Shown here piece by piece: positions 44,171 through 52,927 of a stretch of DNA of 64,000 bases. The notes beneath the pieces were generated by a model. That model did not search any database, was not told the origin of the DNA, and saw nothing but the letters and a program-made list of their open reading frames with translations. This stretch comes from Streptococcus sp. 29892. GTDB lineage: Bacteria; Bacillota; Bacilli; Lactobacillales; Streptococcaceae. The translations under genes were made by a program, and so were the position numbers. Location of the stretch: positions 1,950,001 to 2,014,000 of the forward strand of contig NZ_CP118734.1 of assembly GCF_032594935.1 (NCBI RefSeq), given 5' to 3'. The stretch's first letter is position 1. Every line of letters begins with the position of its first letter.

Positions 44171-45103
44171 CTACTCACTCTCCACAAAATGCCCAATAAT
44201 ATTGACATTGTCCGCGACAGATACAAAAGCTCTTGGGTCTGCTTTTTTCATAATTTGCTTAAATTCACTAAACTCCGCACGAGTGATAATGGTAATCAAA
44301 ACAGTCTTTTGCTCATGATTGTAGGCACCCTCCGCACCATTGATGATAGTCACACCACGATTGAGTTTCTTGTGAATTTGTTTAATAACTCGGTCTGGCT
44401 GATTGGTAATAATCATGGCCTGCATTCGCTTCTGCTTGACAAAAATAGCATCTGTCATCCGACTAGAGATGAAAAGTGCCACCATGGAATACAGGGCATA
44501 CTTCCAGCCAAATGTCATCCCCGCTATCAGCATAATCATAATATTGACAATCAGAGAAATGGAACCAACTTGCCGTCCCGTCTTTTGCCGAATGATGATG
44601 GAAACAATATCAGTTCCACCACTAGATACATTATTCCTAAGTGCAAAGCCAATCCCTGTACCGAGCATAAGCCCACCGAAAATCGCATTGACCAGAGGAT
44701 CAGTTGTCAGTGTGACCGGAGGCATAAACTGAATAAACAAGGAGCTAAGAGATACAGTGATAAAGGTAAAAATAGTAAATTTGTAGCCAATTTTATACCA
44801 GGCTATGACGAGCAAGGGAATATTGAGGGCATAATATACCGCAGCGATTGGTATATCCCAACCCGCATAAGAAGCAGCTAAGGCAGAAACTATCTGAGCT
44901 ATACCAGTCACTCCCGATGAATAGACATTCCCTGGTCTAAAGAAAAAATTGACCGCAATACTAGATAGGAGCCCATAAATAATGGACCCCGATATCCGTT
45001 CTGCATATTTTTCTCGAGAAATCCCCGAAATAACTGACCAAAACTTATTCTTTCTGGCCTTTCTTAAGAAAAGAACACGCTGTTTTCTGAAAAATTTATT
45101 CAT
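44171..45103 (-). CDS. YitT family membrane protein
   Basis: 310 residues: five or six membrane helices (residues 35-215) with [20 protein letters not shown] and [15 protein letters not shown], then a soluble C-terminal DUF2179 domain (about 220-310, [20 protein letters not shown]). Typical YitT-type protein of unknown transport or regulatory role. ATG 45103 overlaps the aspS stop by 8 bp. Confidence 0.85.
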   Translation of the reverse strand: MNKFFRKQRVLFLRKARKNKFWSVISGISREKYAERISGSIIYGLLSSIAVNFFFRPGNVYSSGVTGIAQIVSALAASYAGWDIPIAAVYYALNIPLLVIAWYKIGYKFTIFTFITVSLSSLFIQFMPPVTLTTDPLVNAIFGGLMLGTGIGFALRNNVSSGGTDIVSIIIRQKTGRQVGSISLIVNIMIMLIAGMTFGWKYALYSMVALFISSRMTDAIFVKQKRMQAMIITNQPDRVIKQIHKKLNRGVTIINGAEGAYNHEQKTVLITIITRAEFSEFKQIMKKADPRAFVSVADNVNIIGHFVESE

Positions 45104-46847
45104 TTTCAAGTGTAATATCTAAAGCTAATTCCTCTAATTGAGCTGATGCAACCGTACTTGGTGCCTGTGTCATCGGATCAGATGCCTTGTTATTCTTCGG
45201 AAAGGCAATCACTTCACGGATATTGTCCTCACCTGCCAAGAGCATGACAAAACGGTCCAAACCGATAGCCAATCCACCATGTGGTGGGAAACCATAGTCC
45301 ATAGCTTCTAGCAAGAAACCAAACTGCTCATGGGCATCCTCTGCAGAGAAGCCAAGTGCCTTGAACATCCGTTCTTGCATGTCTTTTTGGTTGATACGAA
45401 GGCTACCGCCGCCCAACTCATAACCATTCAAGACAATATCATAGGCAACTGCACGTACCTGCGCCAAATCACCATCCAAATGATGAGCTGTTTCTTCCGT
45501 TGGCAAGGTGAATGGATGGTGGGCACTCATGTAGCGTCCTTCTTCTTCTGACCACTCAAACATTGGCCAGTCCACAATCCAAAGGAAGTTGAACTTACTT
45601 TCGTCAATCAAGCCCTGTTCCTTAGCTAAGCGATTACGCAAGGCTCCCAAGGTATTATTAGCCACTTCCAATTCATCTGCCACAAAGAGAACTAAGTCCT
45701 TGTCTTCCAGTTGTAAACTTGCTGTCAAGTCAGCTGTAATGTCTGTCAAGAATTTAGCAACTGGACCAGCTAATTCTCCCTGGTCAACCTTGACCCAAGC
45801 TAATCCCTTGGCACCAAATTGCTTGGCGTACTCTGTTAATTTATCAATGTCCTTACGAGAGTAGCTGTCCGCCGCACCTTTGACCACAATAGCCTTTACA
45901 ACAGGTGCTTCTGAGAAGACCTTGAAGTCAACTTCCTTGACAGTAGATGTCAAGTCTTGCAAGAGCATGTCAAAACGAGTATCTGGCTTGTCTGAACCAT
46001 AGAAGTTCATAGCATGGTCATAGGACATACGTGGGAATGGCAAGGTCACGTCGATCCCTTTGGTATCTTTCAAGACCTTAGCAATCAAGCCTTCTACGAT
46101 GTCTTGGATTTCAACTTCATTCAAGAATGAAGTTTCCAAGTCAACCTGTGTAAACTCAGGTTGACGGTCCCCACGCAAATCTTCGTCACGGAAACACTTA
46201 ACGATTTGGTAATAACGGTCAAAACCAGCATTCATCAATAGCTGCTTAGTAATCTGTGGGCTTTGTGGAAGGGCATAGAAGTGACCTTTTGACACACGAG
46301 AAGGTACCAAGTAGTCACGCGCACCTTCTGGCGTTGACTTGGTCAACATTGGCGTTTCCACATCGATAAATTCAAGCTCGTCTAGGTAGTTACGAATGCT
46401 GTGGGTTACAGCTGCACGCAATTTAAAGTTGTTAATCATTTCTGGACGACGAAGATCCAAATAGCGATAGCGCAAACGTGTATCGTCACTGGCTTCAATA
46501 CCATCCTTGATTTCGAATGGAGTAGTCTTGGCAGTGTTCAACACTGTCAAGCTGGTTACTTGCAGTTCAACAGCTCCTGTTGGGAGGTTGTCGTTTGCTT
46601 GTTCACGCTCCACAACCATTCCCGTCACTTCTATAACAAATTCACTGCGGAGGCTTTCAGCAGTTGCCATAAGGTCTTGGTCTACAAGTTCTGGATTGAT
46701 GACCAATTGCATAATACCTTCGCGGTCACGCAAATCAATGAAAATCAAGCCACCCAAGTCACGACGGCGGCCAACCCAACCTTTCAAAGTAATTTCCTGT
46801 CCGACATGTTCCTTACGAACACGTCCAGCATACATAGAACGTTTCAT
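45096..46847 (-). CDS. aspS: Aspartyl-tRNA synthetase
   Basis: A 583-residue class II synthetase of the bacterial type: N-terminal OB-fold anticodon domain (residues 1-105), motif 2 [19 protein letters not shown] insertion (about 290-410), and motif 3 with [15 protein letters not shown]. No T-box leader is seen in the short upstream region. It overlaps the YitT gene by 8 bp. Confidence 0.96.
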   Translation of the reverse strand: MKRSMYAGRVRKEHVGQEITLKGWVGRRRDLGGLIFIDLRDREGIMQLVINPELVDQDLMATAESLRSEFVIEVTGMVVEREQANDNLPTGAVELQVTSLTVLNTAKTTPFEIKDGIEASDDTRLRYRYLDLRRPEMINNFKLRAAVTHSIRNYLDELEFIDVETPMLTKSTPEGARDYLVPSRVSKGHFYALPQSPQITKQLLMNAGFDRYYQIVKCFRDEDLRGDRQPEFTQVDLETSFLNEVEIQDIVEGLIAKVLKDTKGIDVTLPFPRMSYDHAMNFYGSDKPDTRFDMLLQDLTSTVKEVDFKVFSEAPVVKAIVVKGAADSYSRKDIDKLTEYAKQFGAKGLAWVKVDQGELAGPVAKFLTDITADLTASLQLEDKDLVLFVADELEVANNTLGALRNRLAKEQGLIDESKFNFLWIVDWPMFEWSEEEGRYMSAHHPFTLPTEETAHHLDGDLAQVRAVAYDIVLNGYELGGGSLRINQKDMQERMFKALGFSAEDAHEQFGFLLEAMDYGFPPHGGLAIGLDRFVMLLAGEDNIREVIAFPKNNKASDPMTQAPSTVASAQLEELALDITLENE

Positions 46848-46931
46848 TTTCTTCCTCTTTTACTGATTTTATACCTATTCATTCTACCATAAAATAGCTG
46901 ATTTTTGGGAGAAATTGCCGAGAAAAAATCG

Positions 46932-46958
46932 AAAAACCAGCCCTAGTTGACTGGTTTG
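46932..46958 (-). terminator. Terminator of the ElaA-type gene
   Basis: Minus strand AAACCAG-TCAACTAGGG-CTGGTTTTT. Stem overlaps the stop codon at 46943. Confidence 0.7.
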
Positions 46959-47395
46959 CTGTATAGCATATCCAAATGCGGAATATCATCCTCCAAATAT
47001 ACTTCAGAAACTGGCTTAAAGCCAAGCAATTGATAGAATTTTTCTAAATAAGCTTGGGCACCGATTTTAATCTGATTTTCTTTCCATTCATTTGTGATGT
47101 AATGGATAGCTTGCTCCATCATTGGCCGACCCAAGCCTTTACCACGATGACTTGGCTTGATGACCACACGACCGATGGAAACTTCATCATAGCTCAGACC
47201 AGCCGGTAAAATTCTCAAGTATGCAACCAACTCCCCGTTGTCTGTGCCTAAAAGATGAAGACAGTTTGGATCCTTTCCATCAACTTCAGGATAAGGACAG
47301 GCTTGTTCCACGACAAACACGTCGGTCCGAAGTGTCAAGATAGTGTAAAGTTCCTGTAAACTAAGTTGGTCAAATGCTTTAATTTCCCACTTCAT
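46943..47395 (-). CDS. ElaA-type GNAT acetyltransferase
   Basis: 150 residues: LTLRTDVFVVEQACPYPEVD near the N-terminus is the ElaA-type segment, and the acetyl-CoA loop is SHRGKGLGRPMMEQA. C-terminal AQAYLEKFYQLLGFKPVSE is also typical. Substrate unknown. RBS GGAGGAATGT; 9 bp after the aldo/keto reductase gene, so cotranscribed. Confidence 0.87.
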   Translation of the reverse strand: MKWEIKAFDQLSLQELYTILTLRTDVFVVEQACPYPEVDGKDPNCLHLLGTDNGELVAYLRILPAGLSYDEVSIGRVVIKPSHRGKGLGRPMMEQAIHYITNEWKENQIKIGAQAYLEKFYQLLGFKPVSEVYLEDDIPHLDMLYSKPVN

Positions 47396-47404
47396 ACATT
47401 CCTC

Positions 47405-48316
47405 CTAAGGCAGAATGTTTCCTGCACTTCTGTAAATCTCGTACCATTCTTGTCTAGTCAAGGTAATCTGGCTAGCTTGAGCAATCTTGGTCAGGCGATC
47501 TGAATTCATAGAACCTACAATGGTTTGAATTTTCGCTGGATGGCGCAAAATCCAAGCTACGACAATGGTTTCATGTGAAACATGGTAGCGCTCTGCTATT
47601 TCCCCAATGGTCTGATTTAAAAGAGCATAGTCAGGATGGTTGGCGAAAATACCTCGTTGCAAATCAATCAAGAATGGGGACCAGGCCTGAATGGTGATTT
47701 TTTTGAGCTGGCAATAATCAATCAAACCTCCGTCCCGCATGGTCGCAGCATCGTCTTTCATGTTGACATGGAGCCCTGCATCAATCAAAGGAGTATGAGC
47801 TGGCGAAAGTTGGAGCTGATTTACCGCTAGGGGCTGGTCCAGATAGGACTGGAGTAACTCCATTTGGTAGATGTTCTGGTTGCTGACACCGGAATGTCGC
47901 ACCTTACCAGCCTGCTTCAAGAGATAAAAGGCTTCTGCCACTTCCTCTGCTTCCATGAGGGCATCTGGACGGTGGAGGGCCAAAACATCAAGATATTCTG
48001 TATCCAGGCGCTTGAGAATACCATCCACTGTCTCCAAGATGTAGTCTTTAGAAAAATCAAAATACCCCTTACGAATACCGCATTTTGATTGGAGGAAAAT
48101 ATCCTCTCGCTTCAGTCCTGCCAATTTTGCACCCTGGGCAAAACGAATTTCAGATTCTCCCTGACCATAAATATCCGCATGATCGAAAAAGTTAATTCCT
48201 TGTTCAAGGACTGTTTTCAAGACCTGGGCTGTTTCCTTCTCGCTCAAACTTGCCATTCGCATACAACCTAGACCAATTCGTGAAACTTCTAATCCTGTTT
48301 GTCCTAATTTTTGCAT
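47405..48316 (-). CDS. Aldo/keto reductase (YdhF-like)
   Basis: A 303-residue NADPH-dependent oxidoreductase barrel. Catalytic residues are visible: Asp and Tyr in FFDHADIYGQGES, Lys in FLQSKCGIR and His in VLALHRPD. NADP-binding C-terminus with IVGSMNSDRL. Close to YdhF-type reductases. Substrate not predictable. First gene of a two-gene unit with the ElaA-type acetyltransferase. Confidence 0.9.
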   Translation of the reverse strand: MQKLGQTGLEVSRIGLGCMRMASLSEKETAQVLKTVLEQGINFFDHADIYGQGESEIRFAQGAKLAGLKREDIFLQSKCGIRKGYFDFSKDYILETVDGILKRLDTEYLDVLALHRPDALMEAEEVAEAFYLLKQAGKVRHSGVSNQNIYQMELLQSYLDQPLAVNQLQLSPAHTPLIDAGLHVNMKDDAATMRDGGLIDYCQLKKITIQAWSPFLIDLQRGIFANHPDYALLNQTIGEIAERYHVSHETIVVAWILRHPAKIQTIVGSMNSDRLTKIAQASQITLTRQEWYEIYRSAGNILP

Positions 48317-48348
48317 AAGTTGCCTCCTCTTCTGACTTCATTATATAC

Positions 48349-48376
48349 AAAAAAAGAGATTGTCGCCAATCTCTCA
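48349..48376 (-). terminator. Terminator of the VTC-DUF4956 operon
   Basis: Minus strand AGAGATT-GGCGAC-AATCTCT followed by TTTTTT. Confidence 0.85.
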
Positions 48377-48381
48377 CCCTC

Positions 48382-49068
48382 CTACAAGGTTTTCTTTTTC
48401 TGTGCCAGCTTGCTAATGCTGATCTCAATCGAATCATTGATACTGAGCAAGGTATCAATCACCTGTTTATCCGATAAATTCGAATCTAAATCAACATTAT
48501 AGACAAGCTCCAAGCTATTGCTTTTTTTAATGTTCTTAATGCTAACCAATTCTACATACTTACAGGCATTGATAAAAGTAGCTTCAAATAGTAGTTCGTA
48601 ATCCAACTCCCTTGGTACTCGAATGGTGATGTTCCGTCTGGTTTGACTAACTGTCGCAAAGGAAGAATTTTCCAAGAATAGCAAGACTAGACAAACAAAG
48701 AGCGTAAAAATGGTTGCTAGGATGATAAAGCCCATACCGCAAGCCAGACCAATACCCGTTGCGATAAAGACCATCAAGAGTTCCTTAGCCCCACCTGCCG
48801 CAGAGCGAAACCGAATCATCCCGAAGGTTCCCGCAATGGCCACACTGGTTCCCAAGTTGCCATTGACCATAAATATAATCATGGTCATAAGAACCGGAAG
48901 AACGGTCAAAGTAATCACAAATTCCTTGGAATATAGGGTCTTGTATTTATAAACTACTGCAATAATCAGCCCCAGAATCAGGCTAACGACTAAACTGGTT
49001 GCTAGCATAGACGGTTCTGCGGGGCCTGTATTGGTTTCAAAGATACTTTTAAACAATTGCTCTTTCAA
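48382..49068 (-). CDS. DUF4956 membrane protein
   Basis: 228 residues: four membrane helices in the first 130 residues (including GTFGMIRFRSAAGGAKELLM between helices, a conserved feature) and a soluble C-terminal domain (about 140-215). Fits DUF4956, commonly encoded next to VTC polymerases. It overlaps the VTC gene by 20 bp, so the two proteins are made together. A role as membrane partner, possibly for polyphosphate export or anchoring, is inference. Confidence 0.8.
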   Translation of the reverse strand: MKEQLFKSIFETNTGPAEPSMLATSLVVSLILGLIIAVVYKYKTLYSKEFVITLTVLPVLMTMIIFMVNGNLGTSVAIAGTFGMIRFRSAAGGAKELLMVFIATGIGLACGMGFIILATIFTLFVCLVLLFLENSSFATVSQTRRNITIRVPRELDYELLFEATFINACKYVELVSIKNIKKSNSLELVYNVDLDSNLSDKQVIDTLLSINDSIEISISKLAQKKKTL

Positions 49069-49792
49069 AAATTATTTCCTCTTCTTGACTTTCTACTAAC
49101 TTACGGTGGGCTGTCCCATATTTAGAAAATGACACGCGCTTCAGACCATACTGATCAATAATGGCTTGAAGCCATTCTGGGTAGGTTTCAGGCACCTTAA
49201 TTTCCATAATTACTTGATCATCTTCTAATAAAGGATAGCCATACTTTCCTGCAAACAAATCCACATCGTAATGACGATAAAGGATATTTTGGTCAATAGT
49301 GATGCGAACCTTCTTATCCTCAATCCCTTTCATTGAAAAACGATCATAGTAAATGTACATCATGGGCTCAATCTTGCCGTAACGCTCTCGAAGCTCTGCC
49401 ATTGTTTCCAAAAGCACTGGATTGTTGATGGTTTCATCAACTAGGTTATGGCTCATAAATTTCAAGACCGATGCTGGCTTTGAGGTCAAGCGATCCTTCA
49501 AGCCAACGCCATTTTCTTTTTTCTTGATTTCTAAAAAGACCTGGCTATCTGCATGTGGATGAGCATCGTAGGTCCGCATACGGATTTTCTCACGCTTCCA
49601 CAGACGCTCCGCGGAATCTTGAATCATTCGATATTCATTTGTATCAAAATATATATTGGTAATAGTTGAAGTTGGGTAATCATCTTTGACTACATGAGCC
49701 TGAAGCTCTGCCATAACCGCTGCTAGTTGATGGCGATCAAGGATATATTTTGTTTCGATTCGTTTAAATTTGGTCTGTACTGTTTCTTTCAT
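49049..49792 (-). CDS. VTC-domain polyphosphate polymerase
   Basis: A 247-residue soluble protein of the VTC domain (polyphosphate polymerase) family in the CYTH-like tunnel fold. Basic and acidic strands line the tunnel: RIETKYILDRHQL, IYFDTNEYRMI, WKREKIRMRTYD, FLEIKKKENGVGLKDR, YYDRFSMKG, RITIDQNI and VIMEIKVPE. In eukaryotes VTC makes polyphosphate from ATP; bacterial versions are little studied. No CotH gene is adjacent. A BlaI-type operator lies 15 bp upstream of the start, and the RBS is weak. Confidence 0.8.
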   Translation of the reverse strand: MKETVQTKFKRIETKYILDRHQLAAVMAELQAHVVKDDYPTSTITNIYFDTNEYRMIQDSAERLWKREKIRMRTYDAHPHADSQVFLEIKKKENGVGLKDRLTSKPASVLKFMSHNLVDETINNPVLLETMAELRERYGKIEPMMYIYYDRFSMKGIEDKKVRITIDQNILYRHYDVDLFAGKYGYPLLEDDQVIMEIKVPETYPEWLQAIIDQYGLKRVSFSKYGTAHRKLVESQEEEIIFERAIV

Positions 49793-49806
49793 CTTACTCT
49801 CTTTTT

Positions 49807-49818
49807 CTACACTTGTCG
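49807..49818. promoter_or_regulatory. BlaI-type operator in front of the VTC gene
   Basis: CTACACTTGTCG, identical to the operators at 50775-50786 and 52836-52847. It lies only 15 bp upstream of the ATG and no good -35 is found at the right distance, so it may block read-through or initiation. Confidence 0.65.
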
Positions 49819-49823
49819 TTCTA

Positions 49824-49862
49824 AGGGTTAAGAGAAGAGTGGCTCACTTCCCACTCTCCCTA
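49824..49862 (-). terminator. Hairpin after the PepSY protein gene
   Basis: Minus strand GAGAGTGG-GAAGTGAG-CCACTCTTCTC followed by TTAACCCTT. Weak T run; probably a partial terminator. Confidence 0.5.
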
Positions 49863-49866
49863 TCTA

Positions 49867-50673
49867 TTACCAGCTTTTCTTTGCTTCTACTTTTTTCTTA
49901 ATAATTTGACCTGTTGTACCGTTAATCTTGTAGTCAAATTCAGAGTTGTTGGCAAGGGCTTCAACCTCATAGATGCCTTTCTCAAGGTCAACCTCTTTAA
50001 AGCGAACTTTAGCTGCTGCCAAGCCTAAATCTTTCAAGACAATAGTCTTCACTTGTTCTACTGAAAGTGTTGGCACTACTGCCACTTTCTTAGGCTGTGT
50101 GACTACAACTGGTTTTTTCTGCGAAGTTACTGGTTTTACAGCGACTGCTTTTGTCTTTTTCTTGATAATCTTGCCTGTTAAGCCATTGATATCATATTCA
50201 TATTCAAGATTATTTGCCACAAAATCCACTTCATAAACGCTCTTCTCAAGATCTACTTCTTTGAAGCGAACCTTATTAGCTGTCAAACCTGCATCCTTCA
50301 GGGCAATTGTTTTTGCCTGCTCCATTGAAATCGTTACGGCAACAGTTGTTTTCTTCGCTTGAGTTGGTTGAGCTGGTTTAACAGTAGTCTTTGTAGGGGC
50401 TAAGTTCTTTGACTTTTTCTTAATAATCTTTCCTGTGCTAGCTTGGACATCGTAGTCGTACTCCACATTGTTGGCAACTAGATCAATTTCATAGATCCCT
50501 TTTTCAAAATCTAGATCCTTAAATCGTACTTGACTAGCATTCAAACCAAGATCTTTTAATACGATTGATTTTGCTGCATCCATTGTTTTGATTTGATTGG
50601 CCGATACTGTTTGCTGTAAACCAAGTGTAGCGGCTACTAGTGCTGTAAATGTCAATGTTTTTAACTGTTTCAT
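49867..50673 (-). CDS. Secreted protein with three PepSY-like repeats
   Basis: 268 residues from ATG 50673 (RBS GGAG). Signal peptide about residues 1-25 (ending VSA), then three repeats of about 65 residues. Each has the pattern A-(S/T)I-LKD-GL-A--VRFK--D-EK--YE(I/V)---NN-E(Y/F)DY-(I/V)---TGKIIKKK, which is the PepSY form. Repeats are joined by Lys/Pro/Thr-rich linkers. PepSY domains are linked to protease inhibition or control. Its promoter carries three BlaI-type operators, and the neighbour is an M56 peptidase with its own PepSY-like region, so they may act together outside the membrane. Confidence 0.82.
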   Translation of the reverse strand: MKQLKTLTFTALVAATLGLQQTVSANQIKTMDAAKSIVLKDLGLNASQVRFKDLDFEKGIYEIDLVANNVEYDYDVQASTGKIIKKKSKNLAPTKTTVKPAQPTQAKKTTVAVTISMEQAKTIALKDAGLTANKVRFKEVDLEKSVYEVDFVANNLEYEYDINGLTGKIIKKKTKAVAVKPVTSQKKPVVVTQPKKVAVVPTLSVEQVKTIVLKDLGLAAAKVRFKEVDLEKGIYEVEALANNSEFDYKINGTTGQIIKKKVEAKKSW

Positions 50674-50697
50674 AATAAACTCCATTATTGTTTTCTT

Positions 50698-50709
50698 CTA
50701 CATTTGTAG
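50698..50709. promoter_or_regulatory. BlaI-type operator 1 of the PepSY gene
   Basis: CTACATTTGTAG, a perfect TACA-N2-TGTA palindrome in the leader, 25 bp before the start. Confidence 0.65.
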
Positions 50710-50750
50710 TATTTGATATTTTAGAATAGAGTGGTCTCCCACTCAATCTT

Positions 50751-50762
50751 CTACAGTTGTAG
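50751..50762. promoter_or_regulatory. BlaI-type operator 2 of the PepSY gene
   Basis: CTACAGTTGTAG, a perfect TACA-N2-TGTA palindrome just downstream of the -10. Confidence 0.7.
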
Positions 50763-50771
50763 TATAATTAC

Positions 50772-50800
50772 ATTCTACACTTGTCGTTTTTAAATGTCAA
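50772..50800 (-). promoter_or_regulatory. PepSY gene promoter with BlaI-type operator 3
   Basis: Minus strand TTGACA (50800-50795), 17 bp, TAGAAT (50777-50772). CTACACTTGTCG (50775-50786) overlaps the -10 and spacer. The promoter is almost the same base for base as that of blaI. Confidence 0.75.
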
Positions 50801-50894
50801 GCCTAAAATCTCAAAAAAGTAAAATATTTTTAAAGACTCTTATCTACTAATGAGCGCTAGCATTTTACCTCATAATGATACTAGATGAGCAAAT

Positions 50895-50921
50895 AAGAAA
50901 ACACCTCCTATAAAGAGGTGC
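50895..50921 (-). terminator. Terminator of the blaI-M56 operon
   Basis: Minus strand CACCTC-TTTATAG-GAGGTG followed by TTTTCTTATTT. Confidence 0.8.
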
Positions 50922-50927
50922 TCTATA

Positions 50928-52415
50928 TTAGTCATCGGAATCATCTACATCATCTGTATCATCGCTGACATCTACATCATCACTTGTATCAACAGGAGGA
51001 ATATAGGTTGTCGGTGGAGTTAAGGAGGTAGTGGAGCTAGCTGGAGTTTCTACTACATTGGACACAGGAGCTTGATATGTAGTCGTCGCAGAACCAGTTG
51101 AAGTATCTACTGTACTAGTTGCACTTGTCGTTGTCACAACAGTCGCTGAACTCGTAGTAGTAGTTTGAGAGCTAGCTGGTTGAGAAGAAGAGGAAGACAC
51201 AAGTTTCAAGGTTTCTTTTTCAACTTTCCTTACTTGTTTCGTCAACTTATCAACTTGGATATTGTAGCCAGTTTCTCCTTTAGAAAATGCAACAAGGAAG
51301 TAGGTAGATTCTTCCGTCACTTTCACATCTTTGACATCTGACTGCTTGAAGTTTTGGTCTTTTAGAGCCGCTTCTAAGGCTTGCTTATCGGACAAACCTT
51401 CCTCTTGAATGACTTGATCCACTTGATTTTCTGTCATTGCTACAACAAAAATAGAACCTGAAAAGACCAAGGCCACGGTCATAAAGGTTGTGACCAACAG
51501 ACCAAGTGAGCGTATAGGAAGCCGATTATCCATAATCGCAATAATACGACGCTTGAGATTAAACTTATTTGAATAGAAACAGCTAGAAAGCAGGACTGGC
51601 TGCTGACTCTTATGGATCATGGTGATAATGGTTTCACCATAAAAAGAACGGTAGGCTTGATCACGTTGACTGAGAACGCTGTGATCACAGTAACTCTCTG
51701 CAGCTTCCTGTACTTCCTTGCAGGCAAAGGCCACAATCGGGTTAAACCAGTGGGCAGCCTTCACAAGCAGAACCAATAAATTGGCATATATATCCCTATG
51801 TTTATAGTGGGTCAACTCATGTTCAAAAATAAGATCCAGTTCCTCATCTGTATAGTCTGTCGCCGGCAAAAGCACAATGGGATGACGCAGTCCAAAAATC
51901 ATGGGACTGGAAACCTGTGGATAGTAGAACAGACGAATGTCCTTCTTGATACCAAACTCTTCTTTGATAATATGAAAATTCTCTAAAATCCTTAAGTCAG
52001 AAATAGGTGCTCCCCATCTCTTCAAAAGGTTGCTGAATTTCATATAGGCAAAGATTGAACGCCCCAGCACCGTCGTAAAACCTATTAACCAAATGACCAA
52101 GAAAATCTGTAGCCAAGGTAAGCCAAGGAAAATATCCACCAAGTTGGGTTGACTAGTGGTTGCTGAGCTAGCTACAGTACCTGTCGTTTCAATAGCAGTC
52201 GACACTGCCTTAGGACTGTGCTCAATAGTGACCAAACCCGAACCAAAACGAGGTCTAAAAGGAAAAAGCAGACTAGCCAACAAGGCCAACCAGGTCAGAT
52301 AACGAACCCTAGCGGAAACCCTATTTTTTAATAAGATAAACAAGCCACTGACTACCAAAATCAATGCCGATGTATATAAACTCATTAGGAAAAAACGCAA
52401 GATGAGTGATGACAT
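50928..52415 (-). CDS. M56-family membrane peptidase (BlaR1/MecR1-like) with PepSY-like region and acidic tail
   Basis: 495 residues. N-terminal membrane helices (residues 5-55 and 105-125), then the cytoplasmic M56 zinc protease with HELTHYKHRD near residue 200 and the later EVQEAAESYCD acidic ligand region, another helix near 305-325, and an external part: a PepSY-like domain (about 335-410), a Ser/Thr-rich stretch (about 410-475) and an Asp/Val/Ser tail. Unlike BlaR1 it lacks a penicillin-binding sensor domain, so the signal is not a beta-lactam. It should cleave or inactivate the BlaI-type repressor encoded 20 bp upstream. Confidence 0.87.
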   Translation of the reverse strand: MSSLILRFFLMSLYTSALILVVSGLFILLKNRVSARVRYLTWLALLASLLFPFRPRFGSGLVTIEHSPKAVSTAIETTGTVASSATTSQPNLVDIFLGLPWLQIFLVIWLIGFTTVLGRSIFAYMKFSNLLKRWGAPISDLRILENFHIIKEEFGIKKDIRLFYYPQVSSPMIFGLRHPIVLLPATDYTDEELDLIFEHELTHYKHRDIYANLLVLLVKAAHWFNPIVAFACKEVQEAAESYCDHSVLSQRDQAYRSFYGETIITMIHKSQQPVLLSSCFYSNKFNLKRRIIAIMDNRLPIRSLGLLVTTFMTVALVFSGSIFVVAMTENQVDQVIQEEGLSDKQALEAALKDQNFKQSDVKDVKVTEESTYFLVAFSKGETGYNIQVDKLTKQVRKVEKETLKLVSSSSSQPASSQTTTTSSATVVTTTSATSTVDTSTGSATTTYQAPVSNVVETPASSTTSLTPPTTYIPPVDTSDDVDVSDDTDDVDDSDD

Positions 52416-52435
52416 TTCAAATCTCCAACTATATA

Positions 52436-52804
52436 TTATTTATTCAACAAGCTCCTTAACTCATCCAGTTCATCGGCTGACAAAGCATTGGAGGAGAAGA
52501 GGGTTTTGACCAGACCACCAAGCGAGTTCCCTTGGTAACGATCTAAAAAATTTGATGTTTCAACCGCCATATATTCTTCTTCAGACACAATGGCTGTATA
52601 GTGACGCTCTCGGCCACTTCGCTCACTCTTCAAAAAACCTTTTTCAGTTAAACGGGCAAGAATGGTCAATAAGGTTTGGGGCTTCCAGTGATTTTCTTCT
52701 CCCAAGTTACTAATAATTTGAGCTGAGGTCACTGGGTTTGGCAAGTGCCAAATGGTTCTTAAGACTGTAAATTCTGTATCGGGTAGACGTTTTAAATCAT
52801 TCAT
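52436..52804 (-). CDS. BlaI/MecI-family transcriptional repressor
   Basis: A 122-residue winged-helix repressor: LPDTEFTVLRTIWHLPNPVT, the recognition region HWKPQTLLTILARLTEKGFL and the dimerisation tail GLVKTLFSSNALSADELDEL. The metal-binding CxC motifs of CopY are absent, and no copper ATPase is nearby, so it is BlaI-like rather than a copper sensor. Its promoter (52833-52861) contains its likely operator, so autoregulation is expected. Confidence 0.87.
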   Translation of the reverse strand: MNDLKRLPDTEFTVLRTIWHLPNPVTSAQIISNLGEENHWKPQTLLTILARLTEKGFLKSERSGRERHYTAIVSEEEYMAVETSNFLDRYQGNSLGGLVKTLFSSNALSADELDELRSLLNK

Positions 52805-52832
52805 ACTTGAAATCCTCTCTTCTTTCTCTATT

Positions 52833-52861
52833 ATTCTACACTTGTCGTTTTAAAATGTCAA
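52833..52861 (-). promoter_or_regulatory. blaI-M56 promoter with BlaI-type operator
   Basis: Minus strand TTGACA (52861-52856), 17 bp, TAGAAT (52838-52833), with CTACACTTGTCG (52836-52847) overlapping the -10 and spacer. The whole block from -35 to -10 is nearly identical to that of the PepSY gene. Confidence 0.75.
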
Positions 52862-52901
52862 CTATCCTCACTTACTATTAACAAAGTATTCTGAACAAGA
52901 G

Positions 52902-52927
52902 AAAAACTCAGCCGAAACTGAGTTTTA
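52902..52927 (-). terminator. Terminator of the GH3-glycosyltransferase operon
   Basis: Minus strand AAAACTCAG-TTTCGG-CTGAGTTTTT, overlapping the glycosyltransferase stop. Confidence 0.75.

Noticed and set aside
44189-44881. 230-residue frame antisense to the YitT gene
   Set aside because: Composition is odd (His, Asn, Ile rich) and it lies wholly against a clear membrane protein gene.
46848-46942. T-box riboswitch before aspS
   Set aside because: The leader is under 100 bp and holds no specifier or antiterminator elements.
52436-52804. CopY copper repressor
   Set aside because: C-terminal CxC metal motifs are missing and no copA or copZ gene is near, although TACA-N2-TGTA is also the cop-box shape.
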